A DNA stretch of 64,000 nucleotides from Tupaia tana (lineage: Eukaryota; Chordata; Mammalia; Scandentia; Tupaiidae). This document shows, in pieces, positions 43,409 to 54,435 of this stretch. The stretch spans positions 5,074,415 to 5,138,414 of the forward strand of contig JAKSZU010000008.1 of NCBI GenBank assembly GCA_026018925.1. Direction: 5' to 3'. A program made the position numbers and the translations under genes. The number at the start of each line of letters is the position of its first letter. Within the stretch, counting starts at the first letter, position 1. Under the pieces are notes generated by a model, which was not told the origin of the DNA, did no database searches, and saw nothing but the letters and a program-made list of their open reading frames with translations.

Positions 43409-43580
43409 GGCCAGCAGGTGGCGCTGTGGGTAAGGGGCTGACTCCCACATGGCTGACAGTAGTTCGGGTTCCAGATCTGCTGTCTTTCTCACTTTCCCTC
43501 TCTCTCTCTGATGAGTGCATGTGCCCTACAGCAAGTTAGAAAGTAATAATAATAATAATAAGTTAAGTTAAATGAATAAT
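43409..43580 (+). mobile_element. SINE-B, third of trio
   Basis: Head GGGCCAGCAGGTGGCGCTGT goes straight to TCTTTCTCACTTTCCCTC, then GAGTGCATGTGCCCTACAGC and an AATAATAATAATAA tail. Like the 17.2 kb copy it mixes SINE-A and SINE-B 3' traits. Confidence 0.82.
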
Positions 43581-44689
43581 TCTTAGAAAAAATGTGCTCT
43601 TCAGAATGGAGATTATTTACCTCCAGGGTCTAATACAGTAACTACTATCATTAGGAAGAGATTATATCTAGTTGTCTAATGTTTTAACTATGCTTTTACA
43701 TTTACTTTGGACTCATTTGTTTTCATTCTAATTTTGCGAATATTTAACTGCATCCTGCAATTAGGAAAATGTTGTGATGCACAATTAGAGTTATTTCAAT
43801 TGTACCATAAATTCTGTGTTGGTGTCAGTTATTTTCAATGGTTTCTCAGCCACTTTTTCATGTCATATAAGCATAAATAACTTTCTGACATGAATAATAC
43901 ATCAAGAAAAGTAGAGCTCAATAGCACTATCCACTTTTATATAAAAATCGATTGCTACTTTCTTGGCATTCAATTCAATCTTACTGCCCTTTGACAGTCA
44001 AATCTGCTCATTTGACATTCTTGAGCAAAAAAGCCAGAGTAACAAAGCTGAAATGTACCATTCTTTCTGCTAAAATAAAATCTAAATTATATATACATCT
44101 GTCAGATACACCTTCTCAATATAATGAAGGGATATATAAAAACAGAATTATTGACTTAACTTGTGCAGCTTATTGATTCTTGGCTAGTAATGTAAAATAG
44201 AATCCAATGTTTTGAATAATTTCCGCACCAATTGCTATGGTATTTCTGACATAGGAAGCTGCTCTGACCGGAGCCGTCCATAGCATCCTCACTCTGTGCC
44301 ATCACTACCCAGAATCTACAGGGAATCGGTCAGTGCCAAGGCTCCCGCATACTTACGCGTGGTTGGATGGTGTGGTGTTAGCCAACATCAGAAGACACTG
44401 GGAAGCAGCTCTGGGTAGGGCTTGATTTACTAATAAAGGGACAGAAAGCCTTCAGCACAGAGGTCTCTTGGCGTCAGCACAGTTACATTAAGACCCTGAA
44501 ACATCAAACACAAGGGGACGAGCAGGCGCACGTCGCCAGTGCTGGCAGACAGTATATCTGCACTTCAGATTGCAAGAGCTTATAATTTAGGATAAGGCTG
44601 CTCGTGAACAAAGTCTATTTGTCATTAAAAGATCAAATAAAGAGTTCTTCCATCAATCTGGCTAATTGGTTGCTCTAGTTCATTCCATT
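43581..44689. other. Unique AT-rich sequence
   Basis: No repeat or exon recognised. 43690-43830 is non-simple and rich in ATTA/TAAT words, which can mark regulatory DNA, but a single sequence cannot show conservation. Confidence 0.4.
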
Positions 44690-45020
44690 TCTAATAACAG
44701 GAAATACTTCAGTCTAGGTAATGTAAGAGCATAGAAGTTTATTCTGTTCAGAGTGTAGAGGTTCAAAGTCCATGGGCCACACCTGCTAGGGTCTCGCAGT
44801 CCCAGGACATCACATTTGAGGGTGAGGGCAGATCAGAGACGCTGTGTCCACAAGAGTCCCTCTCTCCCATCCACATCCTCTCAGGTTACATTTATCCCTT
44901 CCCAGGGCCCCACCTTTTAACACCATGATTGAATCAAGTTATCAAGCTTTCACCATCTTAGTTCCATTACCATGATTTAGCACATCAACTTGGGGCAGAC
45001 ATATTCAAACTATAGCATTG
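44690..45020 (-). mobile_element. MaLR-type LTR (MST/MLT1-like)
   Basis: Reversed order of features: AGAAGTTTATTCTGTTCAGA, GAGGTTCAAAGTCCATGG, CTGTGTCCACAAGAGTCC, GGGCCCCACCTTTTAACACC, GGGGCAGACATATTCAAAC and CTATAGCA. Diverged. Confidence 0.5.
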
Positions 45021-45149
45021 ATTTATCAAAGATTAAATTCTATTATTTTTCCTTGAAATATCACTTACAATGATATGTTACTTTTTATTTTTCTTTATGG
45101 TTCTCATTAAAATTCTATTACTCTGAGCCAGAAACCCAGTTATATTATT

Positions 45150-45782
45150 ACGTTGGCCAGAACTTCTGGCACTGAATTGATAAGCACGGTGGAGAAAGAA
45201 CAGCCTCGTCCTGCTTCTGAGCGTTCGGGAAAAGCATTCCGTCAAAGCATTCAGTAGTACCCACCAAGTGATGCATCAGCTCTGTGCTTTTCTTAGATGC
45301 TCATTATAGGCTGAGGAAGTTCCCTTTTATCCCTAACTTGTTGAGAGTTTTTATCATGGAATATATTGGATTTTTTTTTTCAAACGCTATGTCTGCACAT
45401 GTTAAAATAAATAACTGTGTACATTTTTGTCCCATTATATTGTTGTTGCATTAACTTTCAGATGTAAATCAACCTGGCAGTTTTCAGATAAACGCCACTT
45501 GGCAGAGATATATTATACTGCATAAATCACACTATTATTCAGCCGAGAACATTGCACATGTGTATTTATAAGAGACCTTAGTCTTTGCGATGTCTTTGCC
45601 TGGTATTGGTATCAGTAACACCGGCCTCATCGGCATATGTAAAAGTATTTCCTACTGCTAGATTGTTTGAAAGAATGTGTGAAGAATTGTCATTAATTCG
45701 TCTTTAAATGTCTGTCGGAATTCATTAACGAAGTCATCTGAGCCTGAAATTTCTATCGTGGACAATTTTAAAAATTATTAAC
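45150..45782 (-). mobile_element. Old L1 ORF2 fragment
   Basis: Reversed RT-region text: CTGGTATTGGTATCAGTAAC, GAAGAATTGTCATTAATTCG and CATTAACGAAGTCATCTGAG. It resumes beyond the SINE and the L1 3' end on the right, at 46388. Confidence 0.7.
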
Positions 45783-45987
45783 TAATAGTGGTTATATTGC
45801 TGAACTGTGGTTCAGTCCCAGTGGCTTCAAACTCAGGCCAGGTGTGTATGACTGAGTACCCAAAATCCCAAGATGAGACTGGAGGAGAAGGGGTTGCAGC
45901 ATGGCCATCCCCTGGGGGTGATTTCTAGCTTTCTGTCTCTCCAGCAAGTCCATGTGCCTTATAGCAAAAATATCTCTTAAAAAATAA
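45783..45987 (+). mobile_element. SINE-A, part of head deleted
   Basis: Begins at TAGTGGTTATATTGCTGAAC, missing the first bases and the GGACTCCCAC segment. Later blocks are in order. Confidence 0.8.
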
Positions 45988-46032
45988 CTTGTTTTGCTCT
46001 TTTCTTTTTTCTCTTGATTCCTTACATCCCTC

Positions 46033-46375
46033 CAGAAGCATCGTATGTCTCCACTTAACATATCCTGAATGTCTGACTCTATGACAGAAACTGAAGACTG
46101 AGAGGTGTAAAGGCATGGAGGGCTACTTGGGGATACTGGAGACGGTGCGGGAGGAGGTAGACGGTGTGGGGGTTGGGAGGGATGCAGCCAAGGGGGGACA
46201 TTTAATGAACACAAAAATGAAAAATTATCTGGTGATGATAACGTATGCGATAGTATCTTCAACTGGACTAATATACAGTGTATCCATGCTGGGAAAATCC
46301 ATTTTGTATGCCCCGTAATGATGTACAGTGATTGAATATATTTAAAAATAGAAAGAAGAAGAAAATAAAAAAAAT
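46033..46375 (+). mobile_element. L1 3' UTR fragment
   Basis: ATGTCTCCACTTAACATATC, CTCTATGACAGAAACTGA and the purine-rich UTR, then an A-rich end, match the L1 3' ends at 1.7-2.1 and 22.9-23.3 kb. Opposite in direction to the old L1 on each side. Confidence 0.75.
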
Positions 46376-46387
46376 AGAAAAAAAATC

Positions 46388-47260
46388 ACCCAATTTCTTC
46401 ACTTGGTTTTGTTCTCTCCTATTTACTCAGGTTAGTTTAGGTAGTATGTTTTCCTGGAATTTTTCCATTTATGTAGTTGTGCAATTTGTTGGCAAACAGT
46501 TATTTATAGCATTCCCTTTTAATTCTTTATTGTTCTGTGGGTCAATTCTGATATTTCCTTTTCCTTACCAATATTGGTAATTTGGATCTTCTTTCTTTTG
46601 TGCTTGATAAACTCTTGATAAGATCTATTAATTATATTGCTCTTTCCAAATAGGTTTGGGTTTGTTTATTTTCTTTATTATTTTCTGCTTTTCTATTTCT
46701 ATTTTTTTAAGTTTATTTATTTCTTCCATGTGTGAGAGACAGACAGGAAGACGTCACCCTCAAGAGGGTCTTGAAACCACCATCCACCCTGGCCTCGGCC
46801 AGCCCTGGACTGTGGGCACGCACATGCCCAACATACGCAGAAAGGTCTCTATACAAGCTGGGAAGCTTCGCACTGGGCCAGCCTCTCGGAGTGTTATATT
46901 TTAGTGGGTGCACCTCTGTATAGCTCTTCCTTCCCTATTTTCTTACTATAGAAGCTTACATTATTGATATTATCAATATTTCATTATCAATATAGGCATT
47001 TGCAACTCTAAATTTTCCAACAAGCGGTTCAGCTACATTTCATAAGTCTTGGGATTATTTGTTTTTATTTCTTCATCTCATAGTATTTTATAATTTTTCT
47101 TGTGGTATAGTTTACATTTATTGGTTACTTAGCACTGTGTATCTAAAATTTCCCATGTGTTTTTAATATGTCAAATATTAGTCTATCATTGATTTTTTAT
47201 TTCAATTTGTTACAATTATAGAACTTATTTTGTTTTATGGGATGCAATAAAGTGATTCTA
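46388..47260 (-). mobile_element. Old L1 ORF2 fragment, continuation
   Basis: Reversed ORF2 text upstream of the RT core (TGTGCAATTTGTTGGCAAAC, TGATATTTCCTTTTCCTTAC, CTTTCTTTTGTGCTTGATAA) continuing the fragment that ended at 45782. A SINE-C occupies 46701-46910. Confidence 0.65.
46701..46910 (-). mobile_element. SINE-C in old L1
   Basis: Reversed tail TTAAGTTTATTTATTTCTTC, AG-rich run, CATCCACCCTGGCCTCGGCC and a right end CTTCGCACTGGGCCAGCC. Confidence 0.75.
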
Positions 47261-47321
47261 AGAAGGGAAGTGTATAGCAACATATTATAAGGGAAGAAAG
47301 ATATTTTTTGATGAATCACTT

Positions 47322-47414
47322 TATTTAACTTTATTTATTTATTTACTTATTTACTTATTTTAATTTGACCAGAGAGGGACAGAGTGAGAGAGAAAGAGAG
47401 AGACAGGGAAACTA
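47322..47414 (-). mobile_element. SINE-B tail half only
   Basis: Reversed tail TTATTTAACTTTATTTATTT, AATTTGACCAGAGAGGGACA and an AG-rich run. The head half is missing and L1 text follows, so a later deletion joined the two. Confidence 0.7.
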
Positions 47415-48766
47415 CAACTCAGGGAACTAAAAACAGAAGACCAAACCAACATCCCAAATTAAAGAAATAAATCAAATATTATAGATCAGAACAAAAATAA
47501 ATAAAACAGTTACTGAAAAAAGAAAAGATCAAGGAAACTAAGCATTGTTTTTTTTAAAGATAACAAAATCTCAGTCCTTTTACTAAACTCAGAAGAGAGA
47601 AGACTGACAAATAGACAAAATCAGAAATGTGAAAGACAACATTGTAAGTGATACCACAGAAATACCAAGGATCATTTTTAAAATTACTTTGGATAATTAC
47701 ATTATAAAAAACTGGACAACATAAAAGAAACAGATAACTTTCTAGATACACACAAACTACAAAACTGAATAATTAATAAATAGAAAATCCAAAATGAGTA
47801 AGGATACTGAATCAGTAATAAAGTCTCTCTTCAAAGAGAAGTTCAGGATCTGATGGCTTTACTGCTGAATTCTACCAACAATTTCAAGAAGAACTAACAC
47901 TGGAGCTGGCAGGTGGTGTGGCGGCTAGACTGCTAGACTCCCACATGGCCAGCTGTGGTTCGAGTTCCAGACCTGGACCCGGCAGCTTGCTTTCTCACTT
48001 TCTCTTCCTCTCCCTCTCTTTCTCTCTCTCTCTGCCCCTCTCTGGTCAAATTAAAAGTAAATAAATAAAGTTAAATAAAATAATTCTTAAAAAATACTAA
48101 TACTTCTAAAACATTTCAAAATATTGAAGAGGAAATACTTCCAAACTCATTTTATAAGACCAGCATTACCCTGATTCCAAAGCTAGACAAGAAAAGAAAA
48201 TTATAGGCCAATATCTCTGATAAATATAGAGGCAAAAATTCTCAGCAAAATATTAGCAAACTAAATTCAACAGCACATTAAAAGAATCATTCAGTACAAT
48301 CAAGAGGGATTTATTCCAGCGGTTCAAGGACAGTTCAACATACACAAATCAATAAATGTGACTCACTATAATAACAGAATAAAGAACAAAAACTATAGTT
48401 ATCTCAACAGATACAGAAAAAGTAATTGCCAAATTTTCACATCTATTGATGAAAAGATTCAACAAATTAAATATTAAAGGAATGTTTCTCAACAGATAAA
48501 AGCCATATATGGCAGGGCCACAGTAAACTTTATATGATACAGTAAAAAGTTGAAGAGTTTTCCTGTAAGACCAGGAAGTAGGCAAGGACACTCACTCTTG
48601 CCACTTCTACTAAACACATCATTGGACATCCTAGCTAAAGTAATTAGGCAAGAAAAAGAAATAAAAGACACACAAACTGAAAAAGAAATGAAATTGTCTC
48701 TGGTTGCAGACAACATGATCATATATATTAAAAACTGTATTGACTCCATCAAAAAACTAATATAAT
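47415..48766 (+). mobile_element. Old L1 ORF2 fragment (upstream to RT core)
   Basis: AGTCTCTCTTCAAAGAGAAG, GGATCTGATGGCTTTACTGC, TTCTACCAACAATTTCAAG, GAATCATTCAGTACAATCAA and GTCTCTGGTTGCAGACAACATGAT (in parts) follow the order of L1 ORF2 up to the catalytic DD block. Stops throughout. A SINE-B interrupts it. Confidence 0.75.
47902..48092 (+). mobile_element. SINE-B in old L1
   Basis: Head GGAGCTGGCAGGTGGTGTGG, CGGCAGCTTGCTTTCTCACT and the tail TCTGGTCAAATTAAAAGTAA. The target duplication is decayed (ACTAACAC against ACTAATAC). Confidence 0.88.
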
Positions 48767-48768
48767 TA

Positions 48769-48803
48769 TTGCATTGTTGGAAAAGTCATGACTTTTTTAA
48801 GTG
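48769..48803. mobile_element. Mariner-type MITE, left half only
   Basis: TTGCATTGTTGGAAAAGTCA after a TA (48767-48768) matches the inverted end. A SINE-A follows where the centre should be, and no right end is found beyond it. Confidence 0.65.
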
Positions 48804-49035
48804 ATTTTTTTTTGCCATAAGGCACGTGGGCTCACCAGAGAGACAGAGATGCAGACAGGAAGTGAGAAATCATTCCCCCAGGGATAATGGCCATACCACA
48901 GTCCTTCCTTCTCCATTCTCCTGTCGGGATCTTGGGCGTGCCTGTACAGGCACCTGGCTGTTTCAAGCTGCTGGATCCAGGACAGGAAGCACGGTGAACT
49001 CTGTGGCCGTCCAGCGCCTTAACCACATGCTGGCC
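48804..49035 (-). mobile_element. SINE-A
   Basis: Reversed blocks are continuous from TTTTTTTTTTGCCATAAGGC to CCTTAACCACATGCTGGCCC. Confidence 0.88.
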
Positions 49036-49067
49036 CCATCCTTATGCTATTTAAATGAACACGACAG

Positions 49068-49312
49068 GGCCAGCTGTGACCTGGCTGTTGAGGCGGCTGG
49101 ATCCCACATGGCCGACTGTGGTTCCAATCTGGACCCTGTGGCTTGCAAAACATAGTGGGCACATCTGCATGAGTGCCCCAAATCTCAAAAGAAGAAATGG
49201 AGAAAGGATTGCCCAAACTCCCCATGGGGGTGGTGAGGGCTTTCTCATTTTCCCTCTCTCTCTGGTGAGCACACAGACCCTCTAGCAAAATAAAATAAGC
49301 ATGCAAATAAAC
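49068..49312 (+). mobile_element. SINE-A, diverged
   Basis: Flanks AAATGAACACGACA and AAACGAACATGACA match at 12 of 14. The tail is AAAATAAAATAAGCATGC. Confidence 0.85.
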
Positions 49313-50511
49313 GAACATGACAAAGCTTTTTATTCCGTTGATTAGGCTTGTTTGTCGTGTCACTTCCTGCTGAAAGTTTGAAGGTGATGGGAGTGCAGCT
49401 GGCCTCCTCACATTGGAGCAGGTTCTCAATCAACCGCTGCTGCCGCTGCCTGCGGAGGCCTGCTCCTGGAACAGGGCCTCGCTGAGTCAGCTGGGCTCCT
49501 TATTGAAGGTCTTCCAGGCAGGGAGCCAAGCCACTCCCATCTGACTGCCATGGGCGACCTGCAATCTCCATGCCAGTGTGGGGTGTTGGCTCCTGTAATT
49601 TCCTAGCTGTTAACGTAAATGACACGGCGCTTCAAACTGTGCTCCACAAAATTGCTTCTTAAGACCCTTTACCATTCCTGGATCTCACAGCGCACATATA
49701 TTTCAGTTTTAAAGCAAAAAAAAAAAAAAAAAAAAATCCATCTTAGTGCCTGCAGCATTAGCTGTGATCCACTTCCCATCACGACATTCAAAGTGTCTAG
49801 TTCCCGTTTCACGCCCGTTTCTTCCCTTCGCTCACGCAGGAATCTCCAGCAGTGACTGAGAGGACGCAAGGCTCTATTATCCTTTATCTATAATCAAGAA
49901 AGTTATTCTTATATTAACACTTTCAGGAGACTTGTAGCGTGTGTGTCTAGTTAATATCTCATTAATGTTTAATCATGGTTTAGGACATCCGAACACTGGA
50001 TCATGGCCCTTGCTATTTACAAACAGGAAGCAATGGCTTGTCCCGCCACGGTGTCACAGGTGGCAGGGTCCTGCCACAGGACCCCAGAGCCATGTAAGAG
50101 CAACAGGGTTTCCGAACCCGAGGGACCTGCACACACAGGGGTGCGGTTGATCCTGACTGTGGGGGATAGGTGGGCCACAAGGCCCTGCCTGGAGTCCTGG
50201 GTGTGAACTGCTTCCCAGAGGAATGGGTCAGACAGCAAGTGAGAGAGCATTTAAAGAATTTATAAATGCCAGAGTTTTACAGAAGTCACAGAAGGATTTT
50301 AACATGGAGCAAGTGTGAAGGCGATGGATTACATAACAGACACAAGAGAACAGGGCCCTCGCTCTGCAAAGGAAACCCACACCTTCAATTCTGCAGCACC
50401 CATAGACTGACTGGAGACTGCGTGCTTCCTGAACCTGCTTTCATGTAAAAGGAACCCCACTTCTCATAAACATGAAAGGGTTGGAGAGGGTTCTACCGAG
50501 TAATGTAAGAA
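49313..50511. other. 1.2 kb unique sequence with an A tract at 49717-49738
   Basis: 49320-49620 is GC-richer. Read on the minus strand, a short frame runs towards an AATAAA near 49332, but no protein is recognisable. Nothing else found. Confidence 0.4.
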
Positions 50512-50521
50512 GTGCTCTTCA

Positions 50522-50710
50522 GGGACCAGCAGGTGGCATAGTGGTTAAGGTGCAGGACTTCCACATGGCCAACACTAGTTCGAGTCCCAGACCCAACGGC
50601 TTGAAATCACACCGGGCACATGTATGTGCAGGCCCAAATTCCCAGGAGGAGAACGGAAGAGAAGGGATTGTGGCACGGCCATCCCCCTTGGGGTGGTAAT
50701 TTCTCACTTG

Positions 50711-50757
<47 letters not shown>

Positions 50758-50797
50758 GAGCACACGTGTCAAATAGTAAAAGCAAACAAGCAAAAAA
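50522..50797 (+). mobile_element. SINE-A with long (CT)n
   Basis: The CT stretch has expanded to about 19 uninterrupted units (50715-50753). Flanks GTGCTCTTCA (50512-50521) and GTGTTCTTCA (50801-50810) differ at one position. Confidence 0.9.
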
Positions 50798-51152
50798 ACC
50801 GTGTTCTTCATAAAGATAAAGACAGAATTTCTGGAAATCCAAATACCTGGATTTTCTCATCTGAATTGTGTTAATTAAGTGACGAAATCCTGACCATATT
50901 TTAGTATGGAAATGGAAGAGAGAAGGATTTTAACCAAGCATTGCTTAGAGTTTGCTTTTAAATTTCTGTCTTACATACTTTGCTCATTAAGAAAAAATGC
51001 AGTTTGGCTAGGAGTTGGAGAAAGATCAGACTAGGCTCTGGGGTGACACACATCCACATGCTTACAGTTAGCACCCCTTATCTGAGATTTCACTTTCTGT
51101 GGTCCCAGTTACCCATGATTAATCATGTTCTGAAATTAAATAGAAGATCCCA

Positions 51153-51440
51153 GGACCAGCAGTTGGTGTAATGGCTATGTTGCTGGACTCCCATGTAGTC
51201 AACTGCAGTTCGAGTCCCGGACGGGGTGGCTTGAACTCACGCCAGGCGCGTGTGTGTGCATGCCCAAGATCCCGAGAGGAGAATGGAGGAGAAGGGATTG
51301 TGGCGTGACCATCCCCCCTGGGGGTGACTTCTCGCTTTCTGTCTCTTTATCTCTCTCTGTCTTTCTGGATAGCACACGTGCCCTATAGCAAAAAATCCTC
51401 TCAAAAAAAAAAAAAAAAAAAAAAACTATAGAAAAATTTT
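51153..51440 (+). mobile_element. SINE-A in MER2
   Basis: All blocks are present. AGAAGATCCCA before and AAAAGATTCCCA after the tail represent the duplicated MER2 site. Confidence 0.92.
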
Positions 51441-51492
51441 AAAAAGATTCCCAAAATAAACAATTCATAAGCTTTAAGTTATGCACTGTCCT

Positions 51493-51692
51493 GGGACCAG
51501 CAGTGTGGCGCAGCAGTGGCACGATACTCTGTGGTCCTGGCACACACAGGCAGGTCCCAGGTTCACAGGGGAGGTCTCTTGTACACGGTCAGAGCACCCA
51601 CACACCTGTGACTGGGACGGATTGCGGCATGGTCACCCCTGTGGGAATGCCTCTCTCTCTCTCTGGGAAGACGTAAATAAACTTTTTAAAAT
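51493..51692 (+). mobile_element. SINE-C in MER2
   Basis: Head GACCAGCAGTGTGGCGCAGC, TGTGACTGGGACGGATTGCG, CACCCCTGTGGGAATGCC, CT run and an AAATAAAC tail. MER2 resumes with GAGCAGCACAATGAAA. Confidence 0.85.
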
Positions 51693-51927
51693 GTCTCCAT
51701 TATGAGCAGCACAATGAAAGTTTGCCCTGCTTGGTCCCACCTGGGACATAAAATGTCCCTTTGTCCAGCATGGCCACACTATCTGTGCAACCTGCCCATG
51801 AGTTACTGAGAAGCCGTCTCGGTTACCAGGTGGGAAAATTCTAGCGTATGTAGTTTGGCACTACCTGCTGCTTCTGGGGTCCACAGGGGATCTGAGGATG
51901 CATCCCCCACAGATAAAGGGAGACTTC

Positions 51928-52719
51928 TATGTGTGCGCATGCACACACACACACACGCATTGTATGTGCATAAATAATAAATATAAAACCTTGACTATAT
52001 AATTACATTGCTCCTATAACCGCAAGTGCCATTCAAATAAGTCGTTTTGCATGCATCTTATTTTCATTTGAATCTCAGACACTGAGGGATTGGCGGCAGG
52101 TCCCTGACTTTCTGGGTGACTCTGAGGTGACGTGATCCTGTGGTACTCTGATAACCAGCTCTGTCTCTCCCAGGGCGCGGACAGGACAGCTTACCCATCT
52201 CCACCCTACCTGGTTTCAAATCCCTTGGTACTGATGACACCGGTGAAGGCTCAACAGAGGTTTCCAGGTCATCGCCAAGTCACAGGTTCTGCTTAGGCCT
52301 TTCCCTCACTGGGTTTTATACCTCTTACTGCCAGTCCGGGGGTGAGAGAGACTATTTTCCTTCCCAAAGCTCTAGTATTTGCACTGTTTTTCTCATGTGT
52401 CCCATCGTAACCCTTACCCCAAATCTCGGCAGGGCTGTGGCCTATGCGGAAGAGCTCTGTGTGAGGACCCCGGGCTTACTGCCTGGACCTCCCAGGGGCC
52501 AAGAGCGGAGACCTTCCAGAGGAGCACCGCGCAAGGTAGCTCTCCACTGGGTCACGTCTCAGAATTAGCGAAGCTTTTCACAGCTTTCGGCGCAAAGTCG
52601 TTCACTGTTTAGTTTTGGGTTCAGCCTAAAATTCTATTCTTATTTCTTTTTTGATGAAAAACAATGTACATTTTTTTCTCTTAGTTTCCTTTTTTTTCTT
52701 TTTTCCTTTTCTTTTTTAA
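51928..52719. other. Unique sequence with a short (CA)n near 51940-51958
   Basis: No repeat or exon recognised, although 52080-52610 is GC-richer than average. Confidence 0.45.
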
Positions 52720-52908
52720 GATTTTGCCATAACTTGCCAGAGAAAGACAGAGACACAAAGAGAAAAAGAGAAACCGCCCCCCAGGGTGATCCCATTTTCC
52801 TCTTAGGATTTTGGGTATGCATATGTGTCCCGTGTGTTTTTCAAGCCACCAGGTCCAGTACTCTAACTGGAGGAGTCAGCCATGGGGATCCTGCACCTTA
52901 AGTACCCA
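52720..52908 (-). mobile_element. SINE-A with internal deletions
   Basis: Reversed. The GGGATGGCCACGCCGCAATCC section is reduced to GGTGATCC. A TTTTCTTTT-rich tail lies on the left. Confidence 0.75.
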
Positions 52909-53004
52909 GTTTCCTATTTACTTGGATCATTATGATGTAATATAGGATATAAAATACCACTCCACCACTGAAATTTTTTAACATAAAAAGTGTCAGTTGG
53001 AGTC

Positions 53005-53006
<2 letters not shown>

Positions 53007-53051
<45 letters not shown>

Positions 53052-53301
53052 AGAGGTTTTTGCTATAGGGTGCGTGCACTCACCAGAAAGACAGAGAGAG
53101 ACAGAAAAACAGAAAGTGAGAAATCACTCCCCAGGGGGATGGCCATGCCGCAATCTCTTCTCCTCCATTCTCCTCTCGGGATCTTGGGCATGCACGCACA
53201 TGAGCCCAGCATGAGTTTTAAGCCACCGGGTCCAGGACGCGAACCACGATCAACTACATGGGAGTCCAGTGACATAGCCATTATGCTAACTGCTGGTCCC
53301 A
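53007..53301 (-). mobile_element. SINE-A with 44-base uninterrupted A tail
   Basis: A T44 run (53007-53050) precedes the reversed element. TGGAGTC at 52998-53004 and 53302-53308 flanks it. The long pure tail suggests recent insertion, since tails shorten and mutate with age. Confidence 0.93.
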
Positions 53302-53310
53302 TGGAGTCCT

Positions 53311-54061
53311 TTTTGAAAGCATTTCAGACAGAGCTTAAAAGAATGTGTATTCTCTTACTTCAGAGAGCAGGAGTGCATGTATGATCATTAACCCAGCTTT
53401 GTGAACAATATCCTTCAAATCTTGACTGCTGCTTTGCCTACCTGACCTGTTAGTTTCTGAAAGAAGCGGCGTTAACCAGGACCCAGTAGTGAGCCCAAAT
53501 CTGGCAGCTGGCCACTCAAAGGCCAGTACTGGAGAGGCAAGTGCTGGCGGGGAGGAAAGACAGCTTTGTTCAGGAAGCCAGTACCCAGGAAGATGGCGGG
53601 CCAATGCCCCAAGGCCATCTCGAAGTCAGAAGGTGGGTGGGACTGCCCTGTTCTGCCTACCAGAGCAGTCCCCGTCTCCTCCTGCAGAGGAGACTTATTT
53701 TCAGCTGCTGGCTCACTGGACCTGAGGTTCAGGACAGAGGTTCTTCTCTCTGGGCATAACTGCCTCCAGGGTCTGGTCTGCAAAGCCTCAGCTTTCATTA
53801 GTTTCTGCAAGCTAAGCGTGAACGAAGACTAATTATGTCAGGGAAGAAAGCAAACTGGCCAGTCCACCATGCTTCGCCCCTGGTGGTGAATTCAATACAG
53901 CTACTTTAGTCATTGAGTTCCTTGGTTAGCCCTGTTCCATAATGAAAATGGAAAGGAATGATTATGGACTTAGAAATTCTCTTTTGTAATTCTGGTAGTT
54001 TTTACTATGAACATTGAGGTACTTTTAAGTGTGCATAGATTCAGGATTATCGTATCTTCCT
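53311..54061. other. Unique sequence, GC-rich at 53480-53830
   Basis: Several overlapping frames of 72-112 codons open on both strands between 53.3 and 53.8 kb. None has a domain, and their mutual overlap points to composition, not coding. Confidence 0.4.
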
Positions 54062-54077
54062 AAAAAGTCGTTTTCCC

Positions 54078-54329
54078 GGGACCATCAGTTAGCGTAATGG
54101 CTATGTCGCTGGACTCCCATGTAGTCGACCGCGGTTTGAGTCCCGGACCCGGTGGCTTAAACTCACGCGGGGCATGTGTGCGTGCGTGCCCAAGATCCCG
54201 AGAGAATGGAGGAGAAGGGATTGCGGCGTGGCAATCCCCTCTGGGGGGTGATTTCTCGCTTTCTGTCTCTCTGTCTCTCTCTGTCTGTATGGCGAGCGCA
54301 CGCGCCCTAGAGCAAAAACCTCTCCAAAA
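54078..54329 (+). mobile_element. SINE-A, very young copy
   Basis: The exact 16-bp duplication AAAAAGTCGTTTTCCC at 54062-54077 and 54330-54345 flanks it. Nearly all CpGs of the family are kept (CACGCGGGGC, GCGAGCGCACGCGCCC). Confidence 0.95.
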
Positions 54330-54435
54330 AAAAAGTCGTTTTCCCATCACCACTTAATGACCATGTGTAGACCTACGTTAGCTGCGTGGGCTTTGGTGAT
54401 GAAGTTCTGCAGTCTGGTACCGTAAACAGGAAGTC

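Larger units (their letters stand above)
51065..51927 (+). mobile_element. Tigger/MER2-type DNA transposon carrying two SINEs
   Basis: Starts CAGTTAGCACCCCTTATC and ends CAGATAAAGGGAGACTTC, near inverted ends with TA on both sides (51063-51064 and 51928-51929). Internal text CACTTTCTGTGGTCCCAGTT, AATAAACAATTCATAAGCTT, TCCCTTTGTCCAGCATGGCC and GAGAAGCCGTCTCGGTTACC is the MER2 order. Own sequence totals about 375 bp, so it is the short non-autonomous form without transposase. Confidence 0.85.

Noticed and set aside
49245-49433. Short minus-strand frame near an AATAAA, possible gene 3' end
   Set aside because: It runs into the SINE-A on its left and the peptide is unrecognised; no intron or retrocopy signature.
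53472-53832. Five overlapping frames in GC-rich DNA
   Set aside because: Frames open in several phases and on both strands, which is the mark of base composition, not of coding selection.
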